DNA from: Bacteroidales bacterium
GTDB taxonomy: Bacteria > Bacteroidota > Bacteroidia > Bacteroidales > WCHB1-69
Assembly: GCA_016285615.1 (NCBI GenBank)
Contig: JAEERB010000055.1
Location: 1-15,507, forward strand
Reading direction: 5' to 3'
DNA: 15,507 bases
The notes under the pieces were generated by a model. That model did no database searches, had not been told where the DNA came from, and saw nothing but the letters and a program-made list of their open reading frames with translations. The translations under genes were made by a program, and so were the position numbers. Of this stretch, positions 1 through 6,724 are shown in pieces (positions within the stretch are counted from its first letter, which is position 1; the number at the start of each line of letters is the position of its first letter).

Positions 1-657
1 GCGAGGCAGTTTGTCGATGGTGGTGTCGGCCACAATGTTTCCATGGTTGATAATGATGACGCGGTCGCAAACGGCCTCCACCTCTTGCATGATATGGGTG
101 GAGAGGAGGACGGTTTTGTTCTTGCCGTATTGCTTAATCAAGTTGCGGATTTCCACTAACTGGTTGGGGTCCAGTCCTGTAGTAGGCTCATCGAGAATCA
201 GCACCTCAGGGTTGTGGATGATGGCTTGGGCGATGCCCACACGCTGTTTATAGCCGCGCGAGAGGGCGCCTATTTTCTTATGCTGTTCCAGTTCCAATCC
301 CGTCATCTTGATGACGCGGTCCACTTCTGCGCCCACATTTTTTAAATGGTGCACACCTGCTATAAACTCCAGAAACTCACGCACATACATGTCGTAATAG
401 AGCGGATTGGCTTCCGACAGATAGCCCACTTTCTTGCGCAGTTCGAGCGAGTCGTTCCAGATGTCGAGTCCGCAAACGGATACGTCGCCGCTGGTAGGAG
501 GGAGGAAGCAGGTAATGATTTTCATCATGGTGGATTTGCCGGCGCCGTTGGGGCCTAAAAAACCGACCACTTCGCCATTTTTGATCTCAAAGCTGACATT
601 GTTGAGGGCGTATTGTTTACCGTAGATTTTGGTTACGTTTTTGACTACTATAGACAT
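1..657 (-). CDS. gldA: GldA-type ABC transporter ATP-binding protein (3' end outside window)
   Basis: The 219 visible residues form most of an ABC ATPase; the C-terminal part lies beyond base 1. Walker A (GPNGAGKST) is at about residues 35-43, the signature LSRGYKQRV at 132-140, Walker B VLILDEP at 152-158, followed by the D-loop GLDP and a switch histidine in STHIMQE near 189. The Q-loop position reads LSEANPLY, with Glu rather than Gln, as is usual in the GldA / ABC-2 exporter branch. In Flavobacterium, GldA works with the membrane protein GldF and the lipoprotein GldG and is linked to gliding; many non-gliding Bacteroidales keep it, where its substrate is unknown. The ATG at 657 is chosen because the family start (MSIxVxNVTKxYG) aligns there and a TATCTTTG promoter element lies about 20 bases upstream. 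ABC-2 type ATPase is certain; the GldA name rests on residue pattern only, because partner genes are outside the window. Confidence 0.82.
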   Translation of the reverse strand, partial: MSIVVKNVTKIYGKQYALNNVSFEIKNGEVVGFLGPNGAGKSTMMKIITCFLPPTSGDVSVCGLDIWNDSLELRKKVGYLSEANPLYYDMYVREFLEFIAGVHHLKNVGAEVDRVIKMTGLELEQHKKIGALSRGYKQRVGIAQAIIHNPEVLILDEPTTGLDPNQLVEIRNLIKQYGKNKTVLLSTHIMQEVEAVCDRVIIINHGNIVADTTIDKLPR

Positions 658-676
658 GTTTCGTGCAATTGGAACG

Positions 677-684
677 CAAAGATA
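677..684 (-). promoter_or_regulatory. Predicted -7 promoter element (TATCTTTG) of gldA
   Basis: Read leftward the sequence is TATCTTTG, an exact match to the Bacteroidota -7 consensus TAnnTTTG. It sits 19 bases before the gldA ATG, giving a predicted leader of roughly a dozen bases. No convincing -33 TTTG is seen; the expected place is occupied by a 7-bp tandem repeat (691-725). Confidence 0.6.
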
Positions 685-690
685 CAAAAC

Positions 691-725
691 AATTCATAAT
701 GCACAATTCACAATGCATAATAAAT
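691..725. repeat. Heptad tandem repeat, AATNCAY x4 plus one degenerate unit
   Basis: Five consecutive 7-bp units: AATTCAT, AATGCAC, AATTCAC, AATGCAT, AATAAAT. The first four fit AATKCAY exactly; the last is degenerate. The array fills the gap between the rdgB stop side and the gldA -7 element and occupies the region where a -33 element would lie. No coding sense is apparent. Confidence 0.75.
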
Positions 726-744
726 GTTTAGTGCTTCTACAAGG

Positions 745-1326
745 TTATTGGCAGCGGCTTTTGAGAAACTCCATCAGTTTTTGCATGGCGCGGCCGCGGT
801 GGCTGATGGCGTTTTTCTCCTCGTCGCTCAGTTCGGCAAAGGTGAGGGGAGAGGATAGGGGGCGGAACACAGGGTCGTAGCCGAAGCCGCTGGTGCCTTT
901 ACTTTCGGTAATGATTTCACCGTCAACGCGACCTTCGAAAAGATACTCCTGACCGTCTAATATCAAGGCAATGACGGTTTTGAAGCACGCCTCGCGCTGA
1001 GTCATGCCTTCCATCTCGCGCAGCACCTTTTGCACATTATCTTGGTAGGTGCAGTGTTCGCCGGCATAGCGGGCCGAATAGACGCCCGGGCGGCCGTCGA
1101 GGGCGGCGATTTCGAGGCCTGTGTCATCAGCAAAGCAGTCGGTGTGAAAGCGCTCGAACACGTAGCGGGCTTTCTGCAGCGCGTTGCCCTGCAGCGTGTC
1201 GGCGGTTTCGGGAATCTCCTCGTGGAAGTCCAGGTCGGTGAGCCCTACAATATGAAAACAGGCACCTGCGATTGCACGTGCCTCTTCCAGTTTGTGTTTG
1301 TTGTGTGTGGCAAATATCAATTTCAT
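745..1326 (-). CDS. rdgB: RdgB/HAM1 family XTP/dITP pyrophosphatase
   Basis: The 193-residue product hydrolyses non-canonical purine nucleoside triphosphates (dITP, XTP, ITP) to monophosphate plus pyrophosphate, keeping deaminated purines out of DNA and RNA; it is cytosolic. Family marks visible are the N-terminal ATHNKHK (substrate-binding Asn and Lys), ADDTGLEI (metal/catalytic Asp pair, near residue 67), GRPGVYSARYAG, GFGYDPVF and the C-terminal SHRGRA. Length matches the usual 190-205 residues. The ATG at 1326 gives the canonical start MKLIFATHN; a TTG three codons upstream (1335) is in frame but is less likely. The gene lies 68 bases downstream of rpmF with no visible terminator or TAnnTTTG element between them, so transcription from the DUF177-rpmF promoter is plausible. 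Confidence 0.95.
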   Translation of the reverse strand: MKLIFATHNKHKLEEARAIAGACFHIVGLTDLDFHEEIPETADTLQGNALQKARYVFERFHTDCFADDTGLEIAALDGRPGVYSARYAGEHCTYQDNVQKVLREMEGMTQREACFKTVIALILDGQEYLFEGRVDGEIITESKGTSGFGYDPVFRPLSSPLTFAELSDEEKNAISHRGRAMQKLMEFLKSRCQ

Positions 1327-1394
1327 ACCCAACAAAATAAGAAAAGAGATGACACGCAGCGCGCATCATCCTTTTATGAGGTTATAAGTTGCGA

Positions 1395-1583
1395 TTATTG
1401 AGCGTCGCCACTAACTTCAATAGCCTGTTTGCCGCGGTAGTAGCCGCATTCAGGACAAATTCTGTGAGTCAGAATGGTGGCACCGCAGTGGCTGCAGGTA
1501 GTCAGCTGGGGAGCGGTGATGAAATCGTGAGATCTTCTCTTGTCTCTTCTTATAGCTGAGTGTCTTCTTTTGGGATTCGGCAT
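1395..1583 (-). CDS. rpmF: 50S ribosomal protein L32
   Basis: This 62-residue basic protein starts MPNPKRRHSAIRRDKRRSH, the typical L32 N-terminus (VPKRKxSxxRxxxRRxH), followed by a zinc-ribbon with two Cys-x2-Cys knuckles, CSHC and CPEC, at about residues 31-34 and 44-47. L32 is a component of the large ribosomal subunit; the four cysteines identify the zinc-binding form. It lies 18 bases downstream of the DUF177 gene, the pairing seen across most bacteria (yceD-rpmF), and the two are almost certainly co-transcribed. In many bacteria plsX/fabH follow; here rdgB follows instead. Confidence 0.96.
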   Translation of the reverse strand: MPNPKRRHSAIRRDKRRSHDFITAPQLTTCSHCGATILTHRICPECGYYRGKQAIEVSGDAQ

Positions 1584-1601
1584 GATTATTATGTTTTAAA
1601 G

Positions 1602-2138
1602 TTAATCTAATTTTATGTTTTTCAGAGCTTCCCAGCGAGGATCCGTTTCGGGTTTCTTGTTGGAAAGATCTTCCAGTATTTTTATCATTTCAGGGTTACA
1701 GGAGGGCTTACCATCGATGTCGGGATGAATAATCTGCTGAGGCAGAGCCAGCAGGATGGATTCGTAGATGAAGTGGAACAAATCCAGTTCGCTGTCGTTT
1801 TCGTTAATCATCCAGATGTCATCGTCCTCGGTGGAAGTCTTCTCTTCGGTGGGCACCAGGTTGACAACCAGATGCTCGTCAAAGTCGAGAGGCAGCTCCA
1901 CAGGGTCGAGACAACGGTCGCATGGAGCGGTGACTTTTCCGTTGAAATGGAACTTCAGGTCCATCATTTTCTCACTTTTTTCCATTTTAATCTGCACCTT
2001 TATCTCCCCGTCCTGTAACTGCGTGAGTTCTGAAATTTCAAAGAACGCTTTGTCGCAAGTCATTGAAAATGTATGATTTCCAATTTCTAAGCCGGCAATT
2101 CTCAGTTGATATTCCTTCTTTTTATCCTCAGGTTTCAC
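1602..2138 (-). CDS. DUF177 / YceD-family protein linked to 23S rRNA accumulation
   Basis: The 178-residue product shows the DUF177 hallmark: a Cys-x2-Cys knuckle in VTAPCDRCLDPVELPL, about residues 91-106, followed by an acidic region and the conserved PxQxIHPDIDGKPSCNPEM segment. YceD/DUF177 proteins are implicated in 23S rRNA processing or large-subunit assembly, and the genes almost always sit directly before rpmF, as here. The start codon is GTG at 2138: an in-frame TAA lies four codons upstream, and the only internal ATG would remove the conserved IAGLEIGNHTF segment. A TATATTTG element 18 bases upstream fits a short-leader transcript carrying this gene and rpmF. The C-terminus ends in a lysine-rich KKPETDPRWEALKNIK, also typical of the family. 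Confidence 0.9.
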   Translation of the reverse strand: MKPEDKKKEYQLRIAGLEIGNHTFSMTCDKAFFEISELTQLQDGEIKVQIKMEKSEKMMDLKFHFNGKVTAPCDRCLDPVELPLDFDEHLVVNLVPTEEKTSTEDDDIWMINENDSELDLFHFIYESILLALPQQIIHPDIDGKPSCNPEMIKILEDLSNKKPETDPRWEALKNIKLD

Positions 2139-2156
2139 TTTTGTTTTTTAGGGCTG

Positions 2157-2164
2157 CAAATATA
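2157..2164 (-). promoter_or_regulatory. Predicted -7 promoter element (TATATTTG) of DUF177-rpmF
   Basis: Read leftward the bases are TATATTTG, an exact TAnnTTTG match, 18 bases before the GTG start of the DUF177 gene. The nearest upstream TTTTG (2193-2197) is farther than the usual 19-21 base spacing, so the -33 half is uncertain. Confidence 0.5.
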
Positions 2165-2253
2165 ATGTTTTTTTCATTAATATCATTATTTTCAAAATAT
2201 TATTTTGATGTATATGCTATGCTTGCGGAATGGAAAACAAAGAACAAAAAAGT

Positions 2254-2315
2254 TTTTAGCTGTTAGTTTCTAGTTGTTAGCGATTTTTCACTTCTCACTG
2301 TTCACTACTCACTTC
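2254..2315. repeat. Two adjacent heptad arrays: TNNTAGY x4 and TCACTNY x4
   Basis: Array one (2254-2281) has four 7-bp units TTTTAGC, TGTTAGT, TTCTAGT, TGTTAGC. After six bases, array two (2288-2315) has four units TCACTTC, TCACTGT, TCACTAC, TCACTTC. Each array is exactly 28 bp with a fixed core and variable other positions. They lie in the 274-bp divergent region between the DUF177 gene and uxaC, upstream of the predicted uxaC -7 element. No ORF or RNA gene was recognised there. Confidence 0.8.
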
Positions 2316-2351
2316 AACAAATCAACATTTTCATAACTTAATAATTCTTCG

Positions 2352-2359
2352 TATTTTTG
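2352..2359 (+). promoter_or_regulatory. Predicted -7 promoter element (TATTTTTG) of uxaC
   Basis: TATTTTTG matches TAnnTTTG exactly and lies 53 bases before the uxaC ATG. A T-rich stretch (ATTTTC, 2327-2332) is at about the right distance for a weak -33 element. If used, the leader of about 45 bases would contain the TTTTGAA heptad array. Confidence 0.45.
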
Positions 2360-2368
2360 TAATTACCA

Positions 2369-2396
2369 TTTTGAATTTTGAACTTTGAATTCTGAA
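2369..2396. repeat. Heptad tandem repeat, TNYTGAA x4
   Basis: Four consecutive 7-bp units TTTTGAA, TTTTGAA, CTTTGAA, TTCTGAA, exactly 28 bp, ending 16 bases before the uxaC start codon. It would be part of the 5' leader if the predicted promoter at 2352-2359 is correct, so copy-number change could alter leader length or translation. Confidence 0.8.
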
Positions 2397-2412
2397 TTTA
2401 ACATTCCGCCTT

Positions 2413-3831
2413 ATGACACAGATAGTTAACACCATTGTGCATCCTGATTTTCTGTTGCAGAACGCCACTGGGCGCGACCTTTTTCATCGCTATGCCGAAA
2501 ATATGCCCATCTTCGATTACCATTGCCATCTGCCGGCCGAGGAAATTTACGAAGACCGCAAATTTGCCAATCTGACTCAGATCTGGCTGGCTGGCGACCA
2601 TTACAAATGGCGCTTGATGCGTGCCAATGGTGTTCCAGAGGATTATATCACGGGCAATGCTTCTGATTATGAGAAGTTTATGAAATGGGCAGAGACCATT
2701 CCCGCAGCGCTGCGCAATCCCATCTACCATTGGACGCACCTCGAACTGAAGTTCCCCTTCGGCTGCAAGGAGTTGCTCAATCCTTCGACCGCCGAAAAAA
2801 TCTATCGGCAGACCGAAGAGCAGTTGCAACAGGATGATTTCAGTGTGCGTGGACTGATGCGGAAATTCAAGGTCAAGACAGCTTGCACCACCGACGACCC
2901 TGCCGACTCGCTCGAATTCCACGACAAGATTAAAGAATCAGGTTTTGAAATCACCGTCTCTATGGCTTTCCGTCCTGATAAAGCAATGAATTTTAGCGAT
3001 GTAGCTAAAATTAACGCCTATATCGACAAGCTGGCGGCTGTGCAGAATGTGGGCATTGCCGATTACCAAACCTATTGCGATGTGCTCTATGCCCGCCATC
3101 AGTACTTCCACGACCATGGTTGCCGTCTGTCGGACCACGGCCTTGAGTTCCCGTTCCCCATACAGGTTTATTCGGAAGAACATGTAGCTCAGGTGTTTAC
3201 AAAAGCGCGTATGGGCAAAGAGCTGACCACTGAAGAGCAAACGCAGATTATGGCCAACTTGCTTTTTAAGTTCGCTTGCTGGAACTACGAGAAGGGTTGG
3301 GTACAGCAGTTCCATGTGGGTGCGTTGCGTGGCGTGAACAAACGCAAACTGGCGCAAATCGGCGCCGACTGCGGTGTGGACTCTATTCACGATTTTTCGT
3401 ACGCCCGCTCGATGGGGCTGTTCCTCAATAGATTGGAAGAGAATGGCACGCTCACCAAAACTGTGCTCTACAACCTCAATCCGCGCGACAATGCTGTACT
3501 GGCCACTATGATTGGCAACTTCCAGGATGGAAAGATTGCTGGCAAGATGCAGTATGGCCCCGCTTGGTGGTTCTTGGATAACAAGGACGGCATGGAACAG
3601 CAGATGAACATCCTTTCGGCGCAGGGCTTGCTGAGCCGCTTTATCGGCATGACCACCGACTCGCGCAGTTTCCTGTCGTACTCGCGGCACGACTATTTCC
3701 GCCGTATCCTTTGCAACCTGTTGGGCAAGGATGTCGAAAGCGGTGAGATTCCTTACGACGAAGAATTATTGAAAAATATGATTGAAGGCATTTGCTATAA
3801 CAATGCCGCACAGTACTTTACGATGAAGTAA
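2413..3831 (+). CDS. uxaC: Glucuronate isomerase (uronate isomerase)
   Basis: This 472-residue cytosolic enzyme interconverts D-glucuronate with D-fructuronate and D-galacturonate with D-tagaturonate, the first step of hexuronate breakdown towards KDG. It belongs to the amidohydrolase superfamily: the metal-site HxH motif is at residues 37-39 in FDYHCHLP, and the C-terminal TTDSRSFLSYSRHDYFRR holds the Asp and Arg characteristic of UxaC. Full length agrees with the family (about 465-475 residues). The ATG at 2413 gives a start close to other Bacteroidota UxaC proteins. No uxuA, uxuB, kdgK or transporter is adjacent in the window, so here the gene is isolated. It converges on the exported-protein gene at 3866, with a hairpin in the gap. 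Confidence 0.97.
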   Translation: MTQIVNTIVHPDFLLQNATGRDLFHRYAENMPIFDYHCHLPAEEIYEDRKFANLTQIWLAGDHYKWRLMRANGVPEDYITGNASDYEKFMKWAETIPAALRNPIYHWTHLELKFPFGCKELLNPSTAEKIYRQTEEQLQQDDFSVRGLMRKFKVKTACTTDDPADSLEFHDKIKESGFEITVSMAFRPDKAMNFSDVAKINAYIDKLAAVQNVGIADYQTYCDVLYARHQYFHDHGCRLSDHGLEFPFPIQVYSEEHVAQVFTKARMGKELTTEEQTQIMANLLFKFACWNYEKGWVQQFHVGALRGVNKRKLAQIGADCGVDSIHDFSYARSMGLFLNRLEENGTLTKTVLYNLNPRDNAVLATMIGNFQDGKIAGKMQYGPAWWFLDNKDGMEQQMNILSAQGLLSRFIGMTTDSRSFLSYSRHDYFRRILCNLLGKDVESGEIPYDEELLKNMIEGICYNNAAQYFTMK

Positions 3832-3838
3832 CATGGGC

Positions 3839-3863
3839 GGTGCCTTCGACAGGCTCAGGCACC
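3839..3863. repeat. Hairpin / dispersed-repeat-like element between convergent genes
   Basis: Seven-bp arms GGTGCCT (3839-3845) and AGGCACC (3857-3863) enclose an 11-base loop TCGACAGGCTC. It fills most of the 34-bp gap between the stops of uxaC and the leftward exported-protein gene. There is no T-tract on either side, so it is not a textbook intrinsic terminator. The core CCTTCGACAGGCTCAGG resembles intergenic palindromes that recur in many bacterial genomes (REP-like), which I recall but cannot search for here. It may still slow or protect the 3' ends of both transcripts. Confidence 0.6.
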
Positions 3864-3865
3864 TG

Positions 3866-4414
3866 TTAATACGCTGATTTTTGAGGAATTGCGTAACGAT
3901 AGAATGCACGTCCTACTGTCTCGCCAACGGCTTGTAAAGCGTCTCCAATTAGGCGCAAATGAGTGCCGAAAATGCCATTCCTTTCCTCAACTTGTTTGGA
4001 AAACAGGGTTATTCCATTCTGGTCGGTAATGGATACAATGGCTTTAATATGTGTTTTATGTTTGGAAAACAGACAAGTGGTAACTTGTAAAACTTTTACA
4101 TGCAAGGTGTACGGATATTTTTGCATGGGGGAAATACGGTGAGGTGTGTTTCCTTGGAAGGCCTGTTGGTTGAAAGCGGTCATAAAGCGGTAACTGATGT
4201 CTTCGAGGCCTTCTTCCCAACGTGACTCATGTGCTATGAAAATCTCTACTTCTTGTGCATTGATTGTCGCATTGGAGAAATCTATATCGTAGCTAAGAAC
4301 TTCTTCATTGGCAAATTGCGACAATGCTGACCAACTTTGATACGTATCAACATTTTGGGCTGTTGCATAATTTATTGTAATACAACAAAATACAAGAAGT
4401 ATTAACCGTTTCAT
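3866..4414 (-). CDS. Small exported protein of unknown function
   Basis: The product has 182 residues. It starts with a clear signal peptide, MKRLILLVFCCITINYATAQ, with likely cleavage after Ala19 (ATA-Q), giving a periplasmic or secreted protein of about 160 residues; there is no lipobox-type LxxC at the end of the signal. I do not recognise the family. The second half alternates likely strands (YTLHVKVLQV, HIKAIVSITDQNG) and ends with a glycine-spaced helix (LRLIGDALQAVGETVGRAFYR), a pattern reminiscent of small envelope proteins such as PqiC/YajG-like lipoproteins; this is inference only. A longer frame opens at 4477 inside der, but the signal peptide fixes the start at 4414. It follows der by 11 bases and is probably in the yicC-der operon. 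Confidence 0.75.
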   Translation of the reverse strand: MKRLILLVFCCITINYATAQNVDTYQSWSALSQFANEEVLSYDIDFSNATINAQEVEIFIAHESRWEEGLEDISYRFMTAFNQQAFQGNTPHRISPMQKYPYTLHVKVLQVTTCLFSKHKTHIKAIVSITDQNGITLFSKQVEERNGIFGTHLRLIGDALQAVGETVGRAFYRYAIPQKSAY

Positions 4415-4425
4415 AACTTTATAAT

Positions 4426-5733
4426 TTATGATTTCTTTCTGAAATAGATTTCCATCGGAACCCCTGAGAAGTCCCATTTCTCGCGGATGCGGTTTTCGAG
4501 GAACCGCTTGTAGCTGTCGGTGACATATTGCGGCAGGTTGCAGAAGAAGGCGAAGGCGGGGAATGGGGTGGGTAGTTGTGTTACATATTTGATTCTCACC
4601 ACTTTATCCTTATTGATGGGCGGCGGTGTCTGTTGGATGATGGGCAACAGCTCATCGTTGAGAACCGAAGTGGGGATTTTGCGCTGGCGGTTCTGATATA
4701 CTTGCACCGCCGATTCAAGCACTTTGTAGATGCGCTGCTTGTTGAGTACGGAGGTGAAAATGATGGGCACATCGGAAAATGGGGCGATGCGGTTTTTCAC
4801 TAGCTCCTCGTATTGCTTGTGTGTTTTGTTGTCCTTTTCTACCAAATCCCACTTGTTGAGCACCAAGACCACGCCTTTGCGGTTGCGCACGGCCAGGCTG
4901 AAGATGTTGATGTCCTGTGCGTCGAAGCCCGTGGAAGCGTCGGCCATAACAATGCAGACGTCGCTGTTTTCGATGGCTCTGATGGAGCGCATGACTGAGT
5001 AGAATTCGAGATCTTCCTCCACTTTTTTCTTTTTGCGAAGTCCCGCAGTGTCAACAAGGTAGAAGTCGAAGCCAAAACTGTTGTAGCGGGTGTAGATAGA
5101 GTCGCGGGTGGTGCCGGCGATAGGGGTGACGATATGACGTTCGTAGCCAAGGAAAGTGTTGATAATGGACGACTTGCCCACATTGGGCTTGCCGGCGATG
5201 GTAATCTTCGGAATGTCGTCCAAATTCTCGTCGGCATCCTTTTTGAAATGTTTCACCACTTCATCGAGCAGGTCGCCGGTGCCGCTGCCCGACACGGCCG
5301 AGATGGGGAATATAGTTTCGAGACCGAGCGCATAAAACTCGGTGTAATCCAAGAAGTTGGATGGGCTGTCGATTTTGTTGACCGCAAGGTAGAAGGGCTT
5401 CTTCGAGCGGCGCAGCATGTCGGCAATCTCCTCATCCAGAGGCGACAGGCCCTCGCGGCCGTCCACCACGAGCACAATCACGTCCGACTCGTCGATGGCG
5501 ATGGCGGCCTGCTTGCGAATCTCCTTCTCGAAGATGTCGTCACTGCCCACCACGTAGCCGCCCGTGTCGATGACCGAGAACTCGTAGCCGTTCCATTCCG
5601 ACTTGCCATAATTGCGGTCGCGGGTCACCCCGGCGGTCGAGTCCACGATGGCCTCTTTGGTCTTGGTCAGGCGGTTAAAAAGGGTCGATTTGCCCACATT
5701 GGGTCTGCCGACGAGCGAAAGTATATTTCCCAT
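4426..5733 (-). CDS. der: Ribosome biogenesis GTPase Der (EngA)
   Basis: This 435-residue protein has the tandem GTPase layout unique to Der. Domain 1 has GRPNVGKST at 9-17, the G3 motif DTGG at 56-59 and NKID at 119-122. Domain 2 has GKPNVGKSS at 181-189, DTAG near 229 and NKWD near 295. The C-terminal KH-like domain includes the typical PPPINKDKVVRIKYVTQLPTPFPAFAFFCN segment and ends with REKWDFSGVPMEIYFRKKS. Der is essential in most bacteria and assists late assembly of the 50S subunit. Length is normal and all G motifs look intact. The gene begins 33 bases after the yicC stop and is followed after 11 bases by the exported-protein gene, so all three are probably one transcript. Confidence 0.97.
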   Translation of the reverse strand: MGNILSLVGRPNVGKSTLFNRLTKTKEAIVDSTAGVTRDRNYGKSEWNGYEFSVIDTGGYVVGSDDIFEKEIRKQAAIAIDESDVIVLVVDGREGLSPLDEEIADMLRRSKKPFYLAVNKIDSPSNFLDYTEFYALGLETIFPISAVSGSGTGDLLDEVVKHFKKDADENLDDIPKITIAGKPNVGKSSIINTFLGYERHIVTPIAGTTRDSIYTRYNSFGFDFYLVDTAGLRKKKKVEEDLEFYSVMRSIRAIENSDVCIVMADASTGFDAQDINIFSLAVRNRKGVVLVLNKWDLVEKDNKTHKQYEELVKNRIAPFSDVPIIFTSVLNKQRIYKVLESAVQVYQNRQRKIPTSVLNDELLPIIQQTPPPINKDKVVRIKYVTQLPTPFPAFAFFCNLPQYVTDSYKRFLENRIREKWDFSGVPMEIYFRKKS

Positions 5734-5766
5734 GACTTTATTGCTTAAAATGGCTAAAAATGGCCG

Positions 5767-6639
5767 TTAAAGTATATTGGCAAGTTGTTCTTTGATTTTC
5801 TCCACTTCGTCTTTCATTTGCACCACGATTTGCTGGATATCGCTGTCGTTGCATTTGGAGCCGATGGTGTTGGTTTCGCGGCCCATTTCCTGCACGATGA
5901 AGCCCAGTTTTTTGCCGTTTGACTGGTTTTCGCGCATGGTTTCGAGGAAGTATTGGCAATGTTTTTTCAGGCGCACTTTTTCTTCGGTGATGTCCAGTTT
6001 CTCGATGTAGAAAATGAGTTCTTGTTCCAGTCGGTTCGAGTCGAAGCCGCCGGGCACATTGAGGTCGTTGAGGGCGGCGGTGAACTTTTCGCGTAGTCTG
6101 TCGATGCGGGGCTGCTCGAAGGGGACGATTTTATCGACAAAGCTGTCGATGAGTCGCACGCGCTTTTCAAGGTCTATAGCCAGGGCGGCGCCTTCGCTGG
6201 TACGGTATTGGTTCACTTGGTCGCAAGTGGCGAGCAGGGCGTCGTGCAGTTGCTCCCACAGGTTTTCGCTCAGCATATCGTTGGCCGTCTTCATCACGTC
6301 GGGGATGCGGAGCACCTGACAGAAGATGTCACTTTCGACAGGGTTGCCTATCTCTTTCGAGAGGGCGGTCAGTTCGTCGAAGTATGTCTTGGCCAACTGC
6401 TTGTCGATGGTCAGTGAGGCCTGTTCGTTTTTCTCGATATAGATGACAACATCGATTTTGCCGCGCTCGAGCTGTTGTGCCACTAATGAGCGGATCTCGT
6501 TTTCTTTCTCTTTGAAGATATTGGAGCATTTGGTGCTCAGGTCCAGCTGTTTGCTGTTGAGGGTTCTAATTTCTATTACGACGGATTTGCCTTCGCAAGT
6601 AAAGGTGCTCTTGCCGAATCCGGTCATTGATTTTATCAT
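5767..6639 (-). CDS. yicC: YicC-family endoribonuclease
   Basis: The 290-residue product begins MIKSMTGFGKS, the conserved YicC N-terminus, and ends with GRETNTIGSKCNDSDIQQIVVQMKDEVEKIKEQLANIL, the DUF1732 C-terminal signature with its acidic and Glu-Lys residues. Known members are oligomeric cytosolic endoribonucleases involved in stress physiology and small-RNA turnover. A longer frame reaches 6675, but the conserved start and absence of homology before it place the ATG at 6639. It is the first gene of the yicC-der-exported-protein operon. Its leader is squeezed against the terminator of the upstream operon: on the leftward strand TATAATTC lies about 15 bases upstream of the start, with the terminator T-tract at the -33 distance, so the promoter may partly overlap the terminator (weak inference). 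In many Bacteroidota gmk follows yicC; here der does. Confidence 0.93.
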   Translation of the reverse strand: MIKSMTGFGKSTFTCEGKSVVIEIRTLNSKQLDLSTKCSNIFKEKENEIRSLVAQQLERGKIDVVIYIEKNEQASLTIDKQLAKTYFDELTALSKEIGNPVESDIFCQVLRIPDVMKTANDMLSENLWEQLHDALLATCDQVNQYRTSEGAALAIDLEKRVRLIDSFVDKIVPFEQPRIDRLREKFTAALNDLNVPGGFDSNRLEQELIFYIEKLDITEEKVRLKKHCQYFLETMRENQSNGKKLGFIVQEMGRETNTIGSKCNDSDIQQIVVQMKDEVEKIKEQLANIL

Positions 6640-6671
6640 AATCGCCTGAATTATAGTGGTTTTCAAATAGC

Positions 6672-6707
6672 ACAAAAAAGGGTAACACGACGGTTACCCT
6701 TTTTTGT
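6672..6707 (-). terminator. Strong intrinsic terminator, symmetrical
   Basis: Perfect 15-base inverted repeat, ACAAAAAAGGGTAAC / GTTACCCTTTTTTGT, with a six-base loop (ACGACG). The GC core GGGTAAC/GTTACCC is flanked by A6 and T6, so it could work in either direction. It lies 17 bases downstream of the T9SS-protein stop and before yicC, so its expected role is to end the leftward exbB-exbD-T9SS transcript. Confidence 0.93.
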
Positions 6708-6724
6708 AGTAGTTATGGTTGTAA

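Noticed and set aside
1327..1335. TTG start three codons upstream of rdgB ATG
   Set aside because: The family consistently begins at MKLIFATHN-like sequence; TTG would add only a non-conserved tripeptide.
2254..2396. CRISPR array
   Set aside because: Periodicity is 7 bp with no spacers, and no cas genes are present.
2938..3690. Leftward 250-codon open frame
   Set aside because: Lies wholly inside uxaC on the opposite strand; no recognisable motif, and uxaC is unambiguous.
4415..4477. Upstream extension of the exported protein into der
   Set aside because: The 21 extra residues are an out-of-frame reading of the der 3' end, and they would bury the signal peptide.
5134..5748. Rightward 204-codon open frame
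   Set aside because: Antisense shadow of der, produced by its codon bias; low-complexity His/Val/Ala composition.
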